Below, one piece after another: positions 1 through 13,800 of a DNA stretch of 64,000 bases. The position numbers and the translations under genes are program-made. The notes under the pieces were generated by a model. It was not told the DNA's origin. It ran no database searches and saw only the letters and a program-made list of their open reading frames with translations. Numbering within the stretch: position 1 is the first letter of the stretch; every line of letters starts with the position of its first letter. Source of the stretch: Protopterus annectens (taxonomy: Eukaryota > Chordata > Ceratodontiformes > Protopteridae); contig NC_056743.1 of NCBI RefSeq assembly GCF_019279795.1, forward strand, positions 923,348,936-923,412,935. Reading direction: 5' to 3'.

Positions 1-1376
1 ATTTGCAAACATACCTGATTATGTGTAATGCAATTAATACGAAATACAGGGTATGGGTGCACACTTTAGAGATGAATAATGTCAGCCACACCAGAGGTGA
101 AAAAAAACGTTTGGGGATCTCTGGACTTTCAGGAAACTCAGTGGTGGGATCTATCTGCTTAATGTGCTGACTTGATCTAAAATACTAGTAGTAGTAAGAA
201 TTGTTGAGTTGCTTGTAACTTTGTTGTTCTGAGCTGTGGCAAGCTTCTGTCACAGCTGAAGATAAACTGCATGAGCAGAGGGTACTGGTCTGATGGTCAT
301 CTACGAAAGGACATCAGTTTAATGGACATGAGTACAAAAAACAGACATGGGCAAAAACTGAGGTTGTGCTGCATGGAGGAAATAATCTTTTCCTTACCTA
401 GCAGCAACCTTATAAATAATCATATTAAGTACGGGGGTTTAATGAGTGAAAGCTCTGCGCCCCAAATAAAATCTTACATTTATCGATAAATACATACATG
501 TAATACCCATTCTCTAAACTCAGAATAAATATGATTTCTTTGCAGGCCAAGGGCGCACAAGCAGCTGAGTTAAAATTCTTTCTTAAAAGCAAACAGTGCA
601 AAATGACATTCACATAAAATTCTTCACTGTTTTTAGGTGAAGCCCAAATGACCCCCCCCCCATAAAACAGACTTCATCTCCTGCAACCACTTTCTTTATG
701 TAACAGACTCAGATGTCAAGTGACCTCTGGGAAAAGGGGATTTCTCATGTGAAGTGCAGCCTTCATTATGATATTGATGTGTTGTTTCTACTCATACAGA
801 ACTGCTTATCAGGCCACTACCCCACTCCTACTAATTTTCTTAGAAGGTTTGTTTTAATGTTTGGGATATAAAATGTATTATAATGATTTATGTACCATAA
901 TATAAATGAATCCTAATAGCAACTAGATTTAAGAATGCTGAGACTGTCCATAATACCCATTTTCATAACCATTATTTTACGTTATTTTTATGCATCATCC
1001 CTTCTCCAGAAATTTATATACAGCAGCTTTTAAAAGTACATAATTAAAAGATATAATGTAGTCTGACATCAAATCAAATGGAAAGTACTTTGTTATATAC
1101 TGTTTATAAAATTACTGTGTTACAGATTTAGCAATGGCATTTTAGAAATTGCTTTCAAATATATGTTGTGTGCAGACAAAGCAGACACCTCACATGTGAA
1201 TGGAGTGATAGTCATCTTGGACTTAATCTTTACAATAAAATCACAATGCTTACTTCTGGGTGGAGGTGCTAGGACCCTCAGGAAACATTTCCTCATGCAT
1301 GACAGTACCAAGGAAGGTGCATATGGAAGACAACTCTGTGTAACTTGGATCCACTTCATTTTCTTCTTTTCAGCAA
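1..1376. other. Unannotated AT-rich flank
   Basis: No exon, RNA gene or repeat family was recognised. It contains a C run at about 651-660 and only short open frames without domain similarity. Confidence 0.5.
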
Positions 1377-2496
1377 TTAGATGCATTTCAGTGATGGTGT
1401 TGTTAGATGTGTTTCACTGATGGTGTTGTTAGATGTGTTTCACTGATGGTGTTGTTAGATGCGTTTCACTGATGGTGTTGTTAGTTAGATGTGTTTCACT
1501 GATGGTATTGTTAGATGTGTTTCACTGATGGTGTTGTTAGATGTGTTTCACTGATGGTGTTGTTAGATGCATTCAGTGATGGTATTGTTAGATGTGTTTC
1601 ACTGATGGTGTTGTTAGATGTGTTTCACTGATGGTGTTGTTAGATGTGTTTCACTGATGGTGTTGTTAGATGCGTTTCACTGATGGTATTGTTAGATGCG
1701 TTTCAGTGATGGTATTGTTAGATGTGTTTCACTGATGGTGTTGTTAGATGTTTTTCACTGATGGTATTGTTAGATGTGTTTCACTGATGGTGTTGTTAGA
1801 TGTGTTTCACTGATGGTGTTGTTAGATGCGTTTCACTGATGGTGTTGTTAGATACGTTTCACTGATGGTGTTGTTAGATGTGTTTCACTGATGGTATTGT
1901 TAGATGTGTTTCACTGATGGTGTTGTTAGATGCGTTTCACTGATGGTATTGTTAGATGCGTTTCAGTGATGGTATTGTTAGATGTGTTTCACTGATGGTG
2001 TTGTTAGATGTTTTTCACTGATGGTATTGTTAGATGTGTTTCACTGATGGTGTTGTTAGATGCATTTCACTGATGGTGTTGTTAGATGCGTTTCACTGAT
2101 GGTGTTGTTAGATGTGTTTCATGGATGGTATTGTTAGATGTGTTTCACTGATGGTGTTTTTAGATGTGTTTCACTGATGGTGTTGTTAGATGCGTTTCAG
2201 TAATGGTGTTGCTAGATGTGTTTCACTGATGGTGTTGTTAGATGTGTTTCACTGATGGTATTGTTAGATGTGTTTCACTGATGGTGTTGTTAGATGTGTT
2301 TCACTGATGGTATTGTTAGATGTGTTTCACTGATGGTGTTGTTAGATGTGTTTCACTGATGGTGTTGTTAGATGTGTTTCACTGATGGTGTTGTTAGATG
2401 TGTTTCACTGATGGTGTTGTTAGATGCATTCAGTGATGGTATTGTTAGATGTGTTTCACTGATGGTGTTGTTAGATGTGTTTCACTGATGGTGTTG
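1377..2496 (+). repeat. 26-bp minisatellite, about 43 copies, with 260-bp higher-order period
   Basis: A tandem array of a 26-bp unit reading GATGTGTTTCACTGATGGTG then TTGTTA. Sites vary between copies (TGTTTC/CGTTTC/CATTTC, CACTGA/CAGTGA, GTGTTG/GTATTG). A run of diagnostic variants at about 1669-1790 recurs at about 1929-2050, exactly 260 bp (ten units) later, so blocks of ten units were duplicated. A 25-bp variant (GATGCATTCAGTG) occurs near 1567 and again near 2424. No coding role is suggested. Confidence 0.97.
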
Positions 2497-3604
2497 AGCA
2501 GTTATTTAAAACAGAACTTAGTTATGTAACTACAGGTTTATTTGATTCTGGCATAGTGTTCGATTACTACTAAGGACCATGATAAATAGCCTCTTTATTA
2601 ATAATGCTGTATTACTGAAGCTGTATCCAATCCACTTCCTTCCCCCCTCATGAAGGGGAGACGGCAAGATTTCTTGGGCAGTCCTGTAGGTCTGATTGGT
2701 ACCAGCTCTGTTGGCATACGGGGATAAAGGCCTGACAATAGTTCTTGCACCCCGAGTTCAGTTAGTGGCTTGAGCATCTGCTGGACTCGTCATGAGGCAT
2801 GCCTTTTCTGGGGGGGGGGGGCAGAATGAAACAATCCAATGCCATAACCCCTTAGGGTAAGAGTAGTGACACAAAGGATGGTCCAAGGGTAAGTGTTCAG
2901 CCACCAAGCCATAAACCTGGTAATCCTTAATCTTTACTGTTGGTGAACAAGAATGTGCACTTACATGGAGAGGGAACAGTGGCTCTTGTGGTGATGTAGA
3001 TCACTTGCCCCTCATCTTGGGGAAGGGTCAGGTCCATACCAGTATGCCTGCATTGCCAGTATGCTAGTAAAGGCATAAACTGACTTGCTCTGTGATGACA
3101 TCACCTGAACAGCATTCACTCTCACTAGAGATTACTCAGGGTCAGGGTAAAAACAGATCTTTCTGAAGAGGAGAAGCTTAATTGCTGGCAGATGCAACAG
3201 AAAAGCATATAGGAAAAGTCTTGTGTGCCTAATTAGAAAAGTCCAAGTAGGATAAAGTGATGGGATCTCAAAATAGGGTGTCTTAACCTAATATGAAATG
3301 GCCTTGGATTTACTTATATTCATAAGAAGGTATGTATAGAAGGGGAAACAATGTTCTATACATGCAGACTACCACCCAAGGAGATTTTGTTTTGATTTTC
3401 TTGGGGTGGTGGCTCTTTCCAGTGATAATTTTTGATTATAATCTAGTCCTTTACAAGGGTTTGCTTAGGTTCATCTTCTGATTAAGATAAGTAGCTACCC
3501 ATTTTCCAGCCACATGCATCTAGACAAAAGTCCGAAGTGTAAAATGTACTCAGTTATGGCAAATACATAAGGATATTTGCATATCCACAAAATAAACAGC
3601 ACCT
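2497..3604. other. Unassigned sequence, possibly an old repeat
   Basis: The stretch 2640-3110 is more GC-rich than its surroundings and has a G10 run near 2811. It has the look of a decayed LINE leader but matches no element elsewhere in the window well enough to name. The rest is unremarkable AT-rich sequence. Confidence 0.3.
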
Positions 3605-3975
3605 GTTCTAAGGACTTGTCTGTGATATAAACAGGAACTGCTGGAGCAACAAGTATGTTTCCCAGAGGCTACTTTTTCTCTGGAACAGGCTCCCATCCAT
3701 GTGAAACAGAGTTCTTCCCTAACCCAATTCAAGTGTAATCTGGACAACTGAATGGGGAATCGGAAACTAACCCGTGATCTGGTATCTAAGTCTCTAATGG
3801 ACACAGACAGGCTGTAAAATGTTCATCTTTCAGGCCTCTGCTTGTAAATGTTTCATCTGCAAAGTCCCTGCTTACACTATCAAGGGTACCAGAACTTGTC
3901 AAAAATTTAGGATGCATGGCTATATTTAAAAAGACTGCAGTGGTCATTTGCCTAGTACACACCTATGAACAAAAA
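3605..3975 (+). mobile_element. CR1-family LINE, 3' fragment
   Basis: The translated plus strand reads LWNRLPSM..KQSSSLTQFK then NLDNWMGNRKLT. This matches the C-terminus of the other CR1 copies in the window (LWNRLPIYVKQNSSLALFKK). It is followed by the family 3' end with GGCTATATTTA, AGTGGTCATTTGCCTAGTAC and ACCTATGAAC. Only the last few hundred bases survive, which is the usual 5' truncation of target-primed reverse transcription. The reading frame is decayed. Confidence 0.8.
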
Positions 3976-6900
3976 CAGTCCGATTTTCAGATGCCATGAC
4001 TAAATATCAGAACAGTATGAAATGTTGGTCAGTTTTAAAAACCCTTAAAACAAATTTGTTTTGCTTTAACTATTTTGCCATGGCTAGTCAGACTTTTTTA
4101 TTTTAACTTTTTCCATTTTTGCTTTGCTCTCATTTGAGAAGCCACAGAATCCACCATCATCTGCATCCACCAAATATATCATCAGTGATGTTTTGCTCAG
4201 GCCATGACTTCCTACCTGATGTCTTGCAGGATGCAGAGTCCAAGTCCTCAGGCTTACTGAAGGATTAGGTGATTAGTAGATAGACTCCTTAGAGCCTGTG
4301 CTAGCTTTGACACATGCCTTTCTGGGTCTCATTCTGAACATACCACCAGTTCATTGGTACATTTTCCTTGCAGGTTTCATTTAGTCATGTATTTCGTCTA
4401 GGTACATTTGAAGTAGCCTCTTCCTTGTCCTGGTTTATTTCTTTGGATCATCTGTTAAAAAAGAGAAGCCTGACCTTGTCTTTGTATTTTCTGAGAGTTA
4501 GTTTTTTACTCCATAGGGACCCTATTTATATATTCTACTCTATCTTTTAAAAGTATACTAATTTATTCACATTATATGGTGAAGTCTGGGTGTATCTGTG
4601 TAGTAATAATTTTGCAGTTAATGCCTTATTCATAAGCCTATAGTCTTTGAGATGCTTCTAGAGAAAAATGCTGGTTGGATGAATGGTGATAAATTTTGCA
4701 CATTTTTCTTATGGACAGACCTGGCTTAGTCAGTCTGTTGAAGATGACTGTTAATATTACAGTGGCATGAGTGCTCTACAACAGAACATACTAAACAAAA
4801 TAAAGCTTTTGGTAAGATTGCATATGATGGAATAAAAATAATTGTTGCTGTTATTACGTGGGGTATACATTTGCCACATCTCCAAAAAAAAAAAAAAAAA
4901 GAGTGGTAGTTAGCTAACCAAATACAGAGATTGAGCAGGGTTTAAAACTTGAACATGTACAATGTCAGTGTGCCCATTCTCTGAAGTATTCCTTGGGGGA
5001 AGTACAATGTCAGTGCGCCCATTCTCTGGCATACTCCTTATGGGAGTAACTTGGGGTACAACTTCTACAGCTCTGCAGCAGGACTGCTGGCTACCAGTGT
5101 CGAGGTTACACCCCCTCCCACTGTCTAGCCTGCTTTTATGTGTAGGGAATTTAGTTCTTTCTAGGAAGGAAGGGGAACCACCTTATGAGAGGTCCTGCTG
5201 CTGTAGCTCTGCAGCAACTGAAGAGCTGGGAGAGGGCTGTCCATGGAAAGTGGTAGGACTGCTAAAAAAGATGTTGGTTAGTCCCCCTATTTCCCTCATT
5301 CTGGAGTGCCTTACTGTGATTACACAACTGACACATATGTTAAATTTACTTTATTACTGGATTTTAAGCATATTTCTCAGCTAAGGGAATATGGCAGGTT
5401 ATACTGCAGTCATGTTAATAGTAGCTGACTAGTGGGTTATAATAATTTATAGTCCTATTATGCTGAATGCTATGATCATCAATGCTATCATGGATGCTTG
5501 TGCTACTGCCTGCGGATCTGCAGACACTTATGGTCAAGCTTCAGAATTTCTCATTATGCTACAGTGATCAAACTGACTTAATGGCTTGATCAAACTGACT
5601 TAATGGCTTGAACTGAAGCTTAACGCCAAGTCTGATTATTTTAGTTATAGATCTGAAGAGCTGATGATTGCGGTAATGTGCTTCTTAGCTTAGTTGCATG
5701 TGTTGTATGCAAGTATGAATTTAACAGCAAAGCTAGAATAGAAAAACAAATGCAACTGCCAGAGTAGAGCAATTTATTCTTGCATATTCATCATACTGAC
5801 ATATTCTGTCTTTCTGTCCCTTCAGAAACCTCTAAAATATTATCTACAATTTCCATTATTATTCTACAAGTATTGAATATTTTCTACTAGCCCCTAAAGT
5901 ACGTTATTTATGACTTTTATTTACATTCCTTCGTTTGAGAGAAGAGGCCATTTATCTGTTTTAATCTTTTATTGTATTTGCATTGTTTCTTTTACATGTT
6001 TGCTGTTACTTTCACATTTGTGCTTCTTTTGTTAACAGACTAGCATTTAACTGCACAGTACAACCACTAATAAAAATATAATCTCTCTCTCTCTGATTAA
6101 TTGTTCAAGCTCATCCCACACAGACTCCAAGACAGCTATATGACCTGGTTTATTATGGCTGTAAACACATAATGAAAGGTTCACTAAAAAGCTTCACTTT
6201 GACTACTTTTCATTCCTGTTTGTCTCGATCATCCTGTGATGCTTAATAGCAGATAAGAAATATTTTCTTTGATGTTTACTTGATAGGCAATGGATGAAAG
6301 AACTCCTGAGGTTGCTTAAAATAGGACAGTTATTGAAAACAGCAAAACTGACCCCTTATATTCTTGAACAGGAAGGGGCTGCCATTTTTTCCCCTTAAGT
6401 CTCAAATTCTTTAATGGAATAAACAAAGGAATCATTACCAAGAATCAAACCCACCAAGCAAGATGGACAATACTGCTGAAATGTACACGTCATTTGGCAG
6501 GCACTGCTCTCAGCAGATTGCTCTACTAATGTGTGATTGTGTGTTTAGGAGAGTTAGTGGCAGAACACTGGATTCTCCTCCCACTGCTCACTGATCACTG
6601 ACTCCACAGAGGATAGAAAGAAAGTCACCTATTCCTCACTACAAAAAATTTAACAAGTTAATCTTAAAAGACAAAAGTCACAGCAGTATCTTTAGAACAT
6701 GTACTGCTTCCTGGAATGCTGCATTGCTTAATAATTAGTGTACATTCCAATTCACTGCAACCACAAATTCAGGGGTTCTGTGACTGAGAGCTTTCTATTT
6801 TGGGTTTCTCGTTTCTTCTTCGTCAATATTGTAATTGTCAGATGTTTTACATTTTTAATGTACATGAGTGGCACTCAAGCTTCTACATTTTCTTTAAATA

Positions 6901-7650
6901 AACTAACCGTTGGCAAACCCAAACAAACAAAGCAAAAAGTGTCTGGATTAAGTTTATGCTTTCTTTTGGGGGGGGGGGCGGTAGTTGAGATGGACTCTAG
7001 TTAGAGTCTGAAGAGCATAGCAGTGATCTCCAGAATAGTGAGAATGTGTAAGTGGAAATACATGGAATATACACATAGTCTGAAACTGAAGTACCTTCAC
7101 ATGTACCTCCCACTCCAAGGAACAGTGATCTCAAAGACAGCATATTAAAGCTGCAAAAGTATGGCAGCTGCAGAAACACTTTAATCGCAATATAGTGAGT
7201 TTCAACTTTCACAGTATTTGTTTTACAGTCTTTAATTTCTGAAGCTGTGGGACTCACAATTATAGGTTTTACACGTCTGATGGCCAGGATGATCTACAGA
7301 AGCTAGAGCTTCAACCTTCTTACCTTTATACATGTGATCTTAGAAGTGACCAAAGTGACTGACTGCTCCTTGAATATAAGTGCATTATTTATCATGTACA
7401 AAACTTGGGATTTTGGGGACTATCCCAAACAGTCTTGTGCAGTCTTATTCTGTGCAGCAAAAGTCAGCCTGTTTAACTCACAATAACTCAGTCCTTGGCG
7501 CTTGCTCAGTTAAGTACGGTCTCCTGCATCACATCCTGTGTCTTACTTGATCAAATGTACAAAGTAACTGTTCTTATCACTTGCACAGTACACTTGTTAG
7601 GACTATCTCCTGCAAGAATTCTCTTTCCTCCTACTACACTCATAGCTTTA
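3976..7650. other. Unannotated flank with two small local duplications
   Basis: No exon or mobile element recognised. Two local tandem duplications occur: a unit of about 45 bp at about 4960-5045 (CAATGTCAGTG..CCCATTCTCTG twice) and a 22-bp unit at about 5566-5611 (GATCAAACTGACTTAATGGC twice). An inverted pair AAGCTTCAG/CTGAAGCTT flanks the latter. A17 at about 4885 and a G10 run near 6967 are the only other low-complexity sites. Confidence 0.5.
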
Positions 7651-7656
7651 AGTATA

Positions 7657-7687
<31 letters not shown>

Positions 7688-7690
7688 TCC
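7651..7690. repeat. (TA)n plus T tract
   Basis: About 14 TA dinucleotides run directly into a T tract of about ten. It creates spurious tyrosine/isoleucine open frames on the plus strand. Confidence 0.95.
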
Positions 7691-7952
7691 TGACATGAAT
7701 TTGCTATCACGCTCACCTCACTTATGGAACTTCAGTCCAGACAGACTTCCCTCCTTGTACTGGTGTTCTGGAAATGTAGGACACTTTATGTGTCCTTCAA
7801 TGGCTACAAGAATCTATCTCCCACAAAGTGTTCTTCATCGTATAAATAATTCACTTTTGCGGTACATTAACTTACAGGTGGATATTTACTCCAGCCATGT
7901 AATACAGCAGCATACAAGCCAGTATGTGTGTATGCAAAATAGTACACCGGAA

Positions 7953-8220
7953 AGTACAGTGGCTCAATGATTAAGGTCTCTGTTGCACAGTACCAGAGTC
8001 TGGGATTCAATTCTGACTTCCAGTTACTGGCTGTGTATCTTACATATATTTACATTTTTTGCTGGGTACTCCTATTTCCTTCTGCCTTTCAAAAACAAGC
8101 AGGTAGACTGTCTCTTCTAAATTGTCTGTGTGTATTGTATCTACCTATGGCCATGTGGTCCAGGTTGTGGCTTAGAAGCTTTATGATAAGCAGTTCACTT
8201 AACCAGATAATAAATTAATA
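7953..8220 (+). mobile_element. tRNA-type SINE (family S1)
   Basis: The left end has a polymerase III A-box-like AGTGGCTCAATGATTAAGG and, about 40 bp later, a B box GGATTCAATTC. The body carries the family block GGGTACTCCTATTTCCTTC..CAAAAACAAGCAGGTAG, which aligns with GGGTGCTCCGGTTTCCTTCC of the copy at 38837. Old and diverged. Confidence 0.7.
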
Positions 8221-9375
8221 GATTAACTTAAAAAATAATCACAACTGATGAAAATATATATTTTCTGAAATTTTAAAGCACTCCCAGAAAACAATTAACT
8301 TTAGGGGGTGCTTACTAGCTTAATTTAACATACAAACTTCAAAATTGCAGCACCATATGGTAGATTACATTTTGTTGAAAACAACTTCTAGAAAAAGCAG
8401 TTTCGGCCCTTTAGTTTTAAGATTGCGTCATTCTTCTGTGGCACTTCCCTTACACAAGATGGTACTACGCATGATGAAAGCACATGACAAGTCACATGTT
8501 AATATTAACAGTTCAGTTTTCCTGTGATCATTAGGTTGCTAGGTACTCCAGTGCCCCTATAAAGACTATTTCTATGAGCCGACTTTCTATCTCATAAGTA
8601 CCTGTTCTAATTAATCTACATTTTTTTCTTCATGTTTGGGCCTGCAATCAAGGAACTTAACAGTACCAAGGTCTCCTGTACATGTTGCTCGTTGATAGTA
8701 AGACTTCTGTTTAGAAATCACTTTATCCAAGTAACTCATTTTCAGAACAGGACACAAATTTTGTAAACATCTATTTTGCCTTTCTAACAAAGTTCTGTCA
8801 CATTTTTCAAATGCAGAACCAAAACTACTTCACATCTCCAACAAAGTTTACTTTTATGACCACTATAAACCAGTTCAAAGTTCTCCACTTGTTCAACTAA
8901 GTTTTGCTACCCACTTCTTATATCACATAGCAAGTCTATTCCCTGTGCTGCTATTTGGGGCTTAACATTTGTGCTTCATATAATATAAGCACTTGGAATC
9001 CCCACCTATGTGCACTGCCACATACTTGAATAACTTGTCTAAAATGGATTTGGAATTCCACGTGAACTACTACTATGAATGCTTAGATACTATCCACACT
9101 TCCAGAAAAATTAGATCACCTCCACTTCTAGGATGTCAACAGAGTCCTCAGATTTTGTGTTGACAAAAGAAAAGTCTTAAGGCAGTCTGATCAACTTTCT
9201 GTCCCTCTTAGTTCTGATGGACTAGGTTAGCCTGCTAAACAAGTGCATCTATCTTTGTACCATGGAATGTCTCAGTTCTATGGATCGGATTGTGCTGGAA
9301 GGCTGCATATGTTTACTCAGGTAGAAAAATATTACACATTTTACAGCGATTTGTTTTGTTTTCATAACTAATTAC
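8221..9375. other. Unannotated flank
   Basis: No convincing exon, RNA gene or repeat seen; only short unsupported open frames. Confidence 0.5.
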
Positions 9376-9553
9376 CTGCAGAATTATCATCTGGATCATG
9401 AGATGCCCCATTACTTATCACTGTGCTCTGAATAGGAATCAACTCTGGTTTAGAACTACATGTTTGTCCTTGGTGTAGTGCATCTTTAATTCTACTCCTC
9501 AAGAAAGAAGGTACCATATTTTGGGGGAAAACATCCATAAAAGGAGTCACATT
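9376..9553 (-). CDS. Candidate internal exon of an unidentified gene
   Basis: A minus-strand frame of 178 bp is bounded by a plausible acceptor (CTTCCATCCTCAG) and a donor (CTGCAG then GTAATT), entering in phase 0 and leaving in phase 1. It would encode about 59 residues including VTPFMDVFPQNMVPSFLRSR, IKDALHQGQTCSSKPELIP and ISNGASHDPDDNSAG. It is rich in proline, serine and acidic residues near its end. The protein is not recognised. Its position, downstream of GDF11 and on the same strand, would fit a neighbouring gene, but no partner exon was found nearby. A chance open frame or a decayed transposon piece is quite possible. Confidence 0.25.
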
Positions 9554-10194
9554 CTGAGGATGGAAGATTCATGAACATATGGGATATTATAAAGATACCC
9601 TAATAAAAGAGAAAATCATTTTTTCTATAACTAGGTAAGAAGAATTTCAACCTGCTCGTTAGTTAAGAAATTAGGCATTTTTGGTAGGCAAAGTATTTTT
9701 ATCTGCCATAAGATTTTGTTTATGTATATGCATGAATAAACAGTGGAAAGACTATGCAAGAAAATTTGAAAATCTGGTATCTAACTCTCAGTTTTCATGT
9801 ATGATCTTTGTCACTCACACGCAACTCCTTTTTTTTTGGTGTCTGTATCTCTTGGTTAGCCTGAGTCACGGAAGCACTCTTTGGTCACTGGTTCTTCCTA
9901 AAAAGGACAAAATGCTGTCTTAGTTCAGCTTATCAGAAGACATACAAATGGTAGTAAAAACAGTGCTGTGATGAAAAAGGGCCATGGATGAGGTAGAAAG
10001 CATAGTGCAGATGTGTAGCGTATCAATACCATATACTCTTTGCATATTATCTATTCCTGCAGGGTCCAAGCACCTTTACACCAGAATCTGACAATGCAAT
10101 TAAATGATAAAGTCCAAGACATCCACGAATTATAACTATAGATGTATAACATATGATATGGGAGATGGAGAACCTTTAGAGACAGTAGGAAGCA

Positions 10195-10249
<55 letters not shown>

Positions 10250-13200
10250 GTGTGTGTAATGTGTGTGAAGTGCTGGTGGGGGAGGAAAGACCCTGGCATA
10301 ACAACTTATGTGACCTGACATATATCAAAACTGGTCTTACTGAAAACATGCTTCCTTTGCTTGTGTACAAGACAAATATAGTACACAGCTTTAGTATTTT
10401 TACATTAGGTTCATACAATTTCTGTACACACAATGTTCACATTCCACACTTCTGAAGGCTGATTGATCCAGCTACAGTTTCATTCACATAATATGACAGT
10501 TTATCTTTCTCTAGATGGTAAAAGTCCAAAAGAACGTGGCTTGCAGATATACCTTCTATTATCTGTTTGCAATTATTAAAATACGAGTTTACCTTGTTTC
10601 TGGAGTATGCTTCGCAGTGCTGTGATCTGTTTCAAGATGAAATGATGTTGGAGCATTAGGCATCTGACAAGCTTTTCTTGTGCTTGAGTTTTAAGAGATG
10701 ACCATGAAAAGTCATTATTTTATTTTTAAAATGTTCCTGTTTTTTTCCTCTCATTGAAACATCAACACTCATACTAATAATATTCACATACAGTGACAGA
10801 AGAGGCAGAGACATAAAACATAATCAATCATCCATTGTCAAACTTGGGTGCACAATAGAGAAATTTCTTTCATCTGTGACTTCCCATAGTGCAAAAAAGT
10901 AACGTTGCCAAGGCAGTGTCAGTAAAGATGTTTTCAACATTCAGAATTTTTGAACTATACACTATCTTACTGTCTCCTCTATGTTGCTCTGTCTAACCTT
11001 GTCCAACGACAGTGCTTCTAACATATAAACGTGTACCTGCACTTGTGTGTAAATATATGCATATGAATGTGTGTATATGTGTGTGTGTGTTTAAACAAGT
11101 ATATGTACACAAATGTACACACATATATACATGCTTAAACACGCACTCAGAAATATACATATACACATAAACACATTTTTCTACACACGTGTGTGTACTT
11201 TTACTGTCCCAGAGATACTCACTGACTTGATTTTCAAGTTTGTCAAGATATATATACAAGATATGAAAGACTTCAATACAAATAAAGTGATAACTACCAC
11301 TGCAGCATATCAAGAAGCATATATAAAACCAAGAAATGGGGAGGTGAACAAAGGCCAAGATGAAGCACATACACTGATGGTGAGCTAATGCACTGGAGCT
11401 TCGGTGTGCAGAGAATGCATAGAAAGGTATGCTTCATTAGTGGCTTGTGGCATTCTTATTAGACTTGTATAAAATGGCCCCAGGAAACAGACTGGAATTC
11501 AAATGTCTCTCATTGCAGCTATCTCTGGATTAAAAATTCTCAACAGCTCTGCAGATTTCTTAAATTCTGAAAGTATTTCATGGAAAACACACACTGTTGC
11601 TCACGTCATACAAAACTGTCACATAAAAAGATCTTGTGATAATGTATTCATCATCTTACAACCAAAGTTTGCCTATTCAGTAGCCCTACATCTGAAATTT
11701 CTTTCACTTCAGAGTTGTCTGTCTTGTACTACTTTACGGCCATAAAAATGCTACACTTTCAAGAAAGCAAGCAATATGGTTTAACAATATTACATGTCCT
11801 CTTGTGCACATACTCAGTAAAATGGCTTGCTTCAGTAGTTCATGCCATTTTTTTTAAATAACACAACAGTAACTCTGCAACAGTATGCACATATTTAATA
11901 TAGCTCCTGTTACACAAGGACATCTGTGCAAAACGATTAAGTGTGCTATGAAATAGCAAAAGCGGACATCCTCTGGTAAACAAAAGCATAAAACATAAAC
12001 ACATTTAATTCAATATCACGTGCTCTTGCTCTGTAACGTATAGTGCATGGCATATCTAATGGTCTTTTATACAACTTTGTCTTTTACAAAAGAGGTTATT
12101 TATGCTGTTAACTGATTTCCATACAGTAGCATAATGTTTATCATATAATGAGTGCTTTTTTTAATTTCACCATTTATCAAACTATAAAATCACTAACAGA
12201 CTATCTTAGAACAGATGTTCATGCATTCTTTCAAGAAGGCCTTTCATACTGGGAATCTTTTTGCAGAAGTTAGCTATTCCAGAGTAGATAGCAAATTGGC
12301 TCCTTGATATCCAACCTGAATTGTCATCTAAAAACGGGTAAGACAGTCAATGGGTAGGAATATTCACTGCTGCAGCCTTTTAACACATGCTGCTAAGAAT
12401 TATGCATACACTTTTAGGATGGGCTGCCAGGTGTCCATCTGGCTTTGATAGGGTTAGCAGTTAGGTAGCTGTGGGTAACCACCATGCGGCAGCTTCAATG
12501 GACTTGAACCAAGTACCACCAGAATTTTAATTTTATTTTACATTTGATAATAGGGAAAGTCCACTGGACACAGGTCCATTTTCAGTGGAGGTCTGGGGAG
12601 AAAAGCTCCAGAAATAACATGTTTGTCAATGTTATACAACAATATTATATGCCATGGCATTGATATATTTCGTACTAGAATAGCAGTACATCTTCTTCAC
12701 TGTATACAAGTATGGAAATACATTTTTGCCACCTATCTGCAGAAATGTCTGCTTGCTCACAAAACTACTATAGTAGCTGTTCAATTCTCTTGATGTGGTT
12801 AGCAGGGGTTTTAGAGATGTTATCAAAAGTTCTTTGTAAAGTAAATAGTCTACTTTTGTGTGACAGCTGCTGAATAAACTACATGCTTTGTCTAACTGCA
12901 GGCATGGAGCTGTGTACATTTTTGTATTTAAACAGTTTATGTTGTTACTTTTTGCTACTCTGGTCCAAAAAGAGAAGGATACATACCCACTACTCTCAAT
13001 GTTTACATGACAGAAAAAATATTCAATGGATATACCGACTTTAATCAACAGGGAAGAAAAAGCAGACTAACTCCTAGCTGTCACGTCATCTCAATAAGCA
13101 TAACTGCCTCACTTGAATTTACAGATTTGTAGTTTCACTTAATTTTGTAAACTAAAGGTTAACACAGCTAAACAGAAGGAAGAAAGTATTGTATAAATTA

Positions 13201-13800
13201 ATACACTAGATTAGCATATTCTGCAGAAGCCTAGAGATTAAACAAAATGGAGCAAATTCACTACTTTTATTATTTAATTAAAAGCATCTCTAAAACAGTG
13301 ACAGTTTTGTATGAGATTGTGTGGATCAAGTTAAATGTTCTTGCAGCCCAAGAAGCTTAGAAGAAATTACAATATGGGGTTTGTAGAGCCCAGCTCGTGC
13401 AGCCAGAGCAGATATTAAGGTTCATGAGTTTGCAAGTGCTACACATCAGGCATGATAGCTTTTTTTAATAACTAGACCTTTATGTGTACATACTAATGTC
13501 CCAAAGTGCAGCGTCTGTACTGGGGAAAAACACATTTTAAGTCAAATACAGGTAAATTTGTTTGAGATATACTTACTTTTATGTTAGCTTCATTGTATGT
13601 TAGTGGAGCAGGTATATACTACTACAATTGCTGGAAGACCACTGTCTCAAAGGCAAGGAATTTGGGTGTCTTTAACTTACATGGGCTGCTGTTCATGCTT
13701 GAATTTGACTATATGCTTGAACAAGGTATGGCAGCCGTGCAAGACAGTTCAGCTGCTGCACATCACCTGAACACAGTAGTCACGTTTGAAAAAGGTAAGT
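9554..13800. other. Unannotated flank
   Basis: No gene recognised. It holds the GT repeat listed separately and a TG/AT-rich alternating stretch at about 11040-11200. A patch at about 12440-12520 has a minus-strand GGTTCAAGTCC that resembles a polymerase III B box. It may be the remnant of a tRNA-type SINE, but no clear body was found. Confidence 0.45.
10197..10262. repeat. (GT)n microsatellite
   Basis: Twenty-five uninterrupted GT units (10197-10246) followed by two TGTGTGTAA-type interrupted units. It produces histidine/threonine open frames on the minus strand that are not genes. Confidence 0.98.

Noticed and set aside
1377-2496. CRISPR-like array
   Set aside because: Units are contiguous with no unique spacers, and the context is vertebrate; it is a minisatellite.
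4962-5384. Plus-strand 140-codon frame as a gene
   Set aside because: It begins in a 45-bp local duplication and shows no domain; composition is not coding-like.
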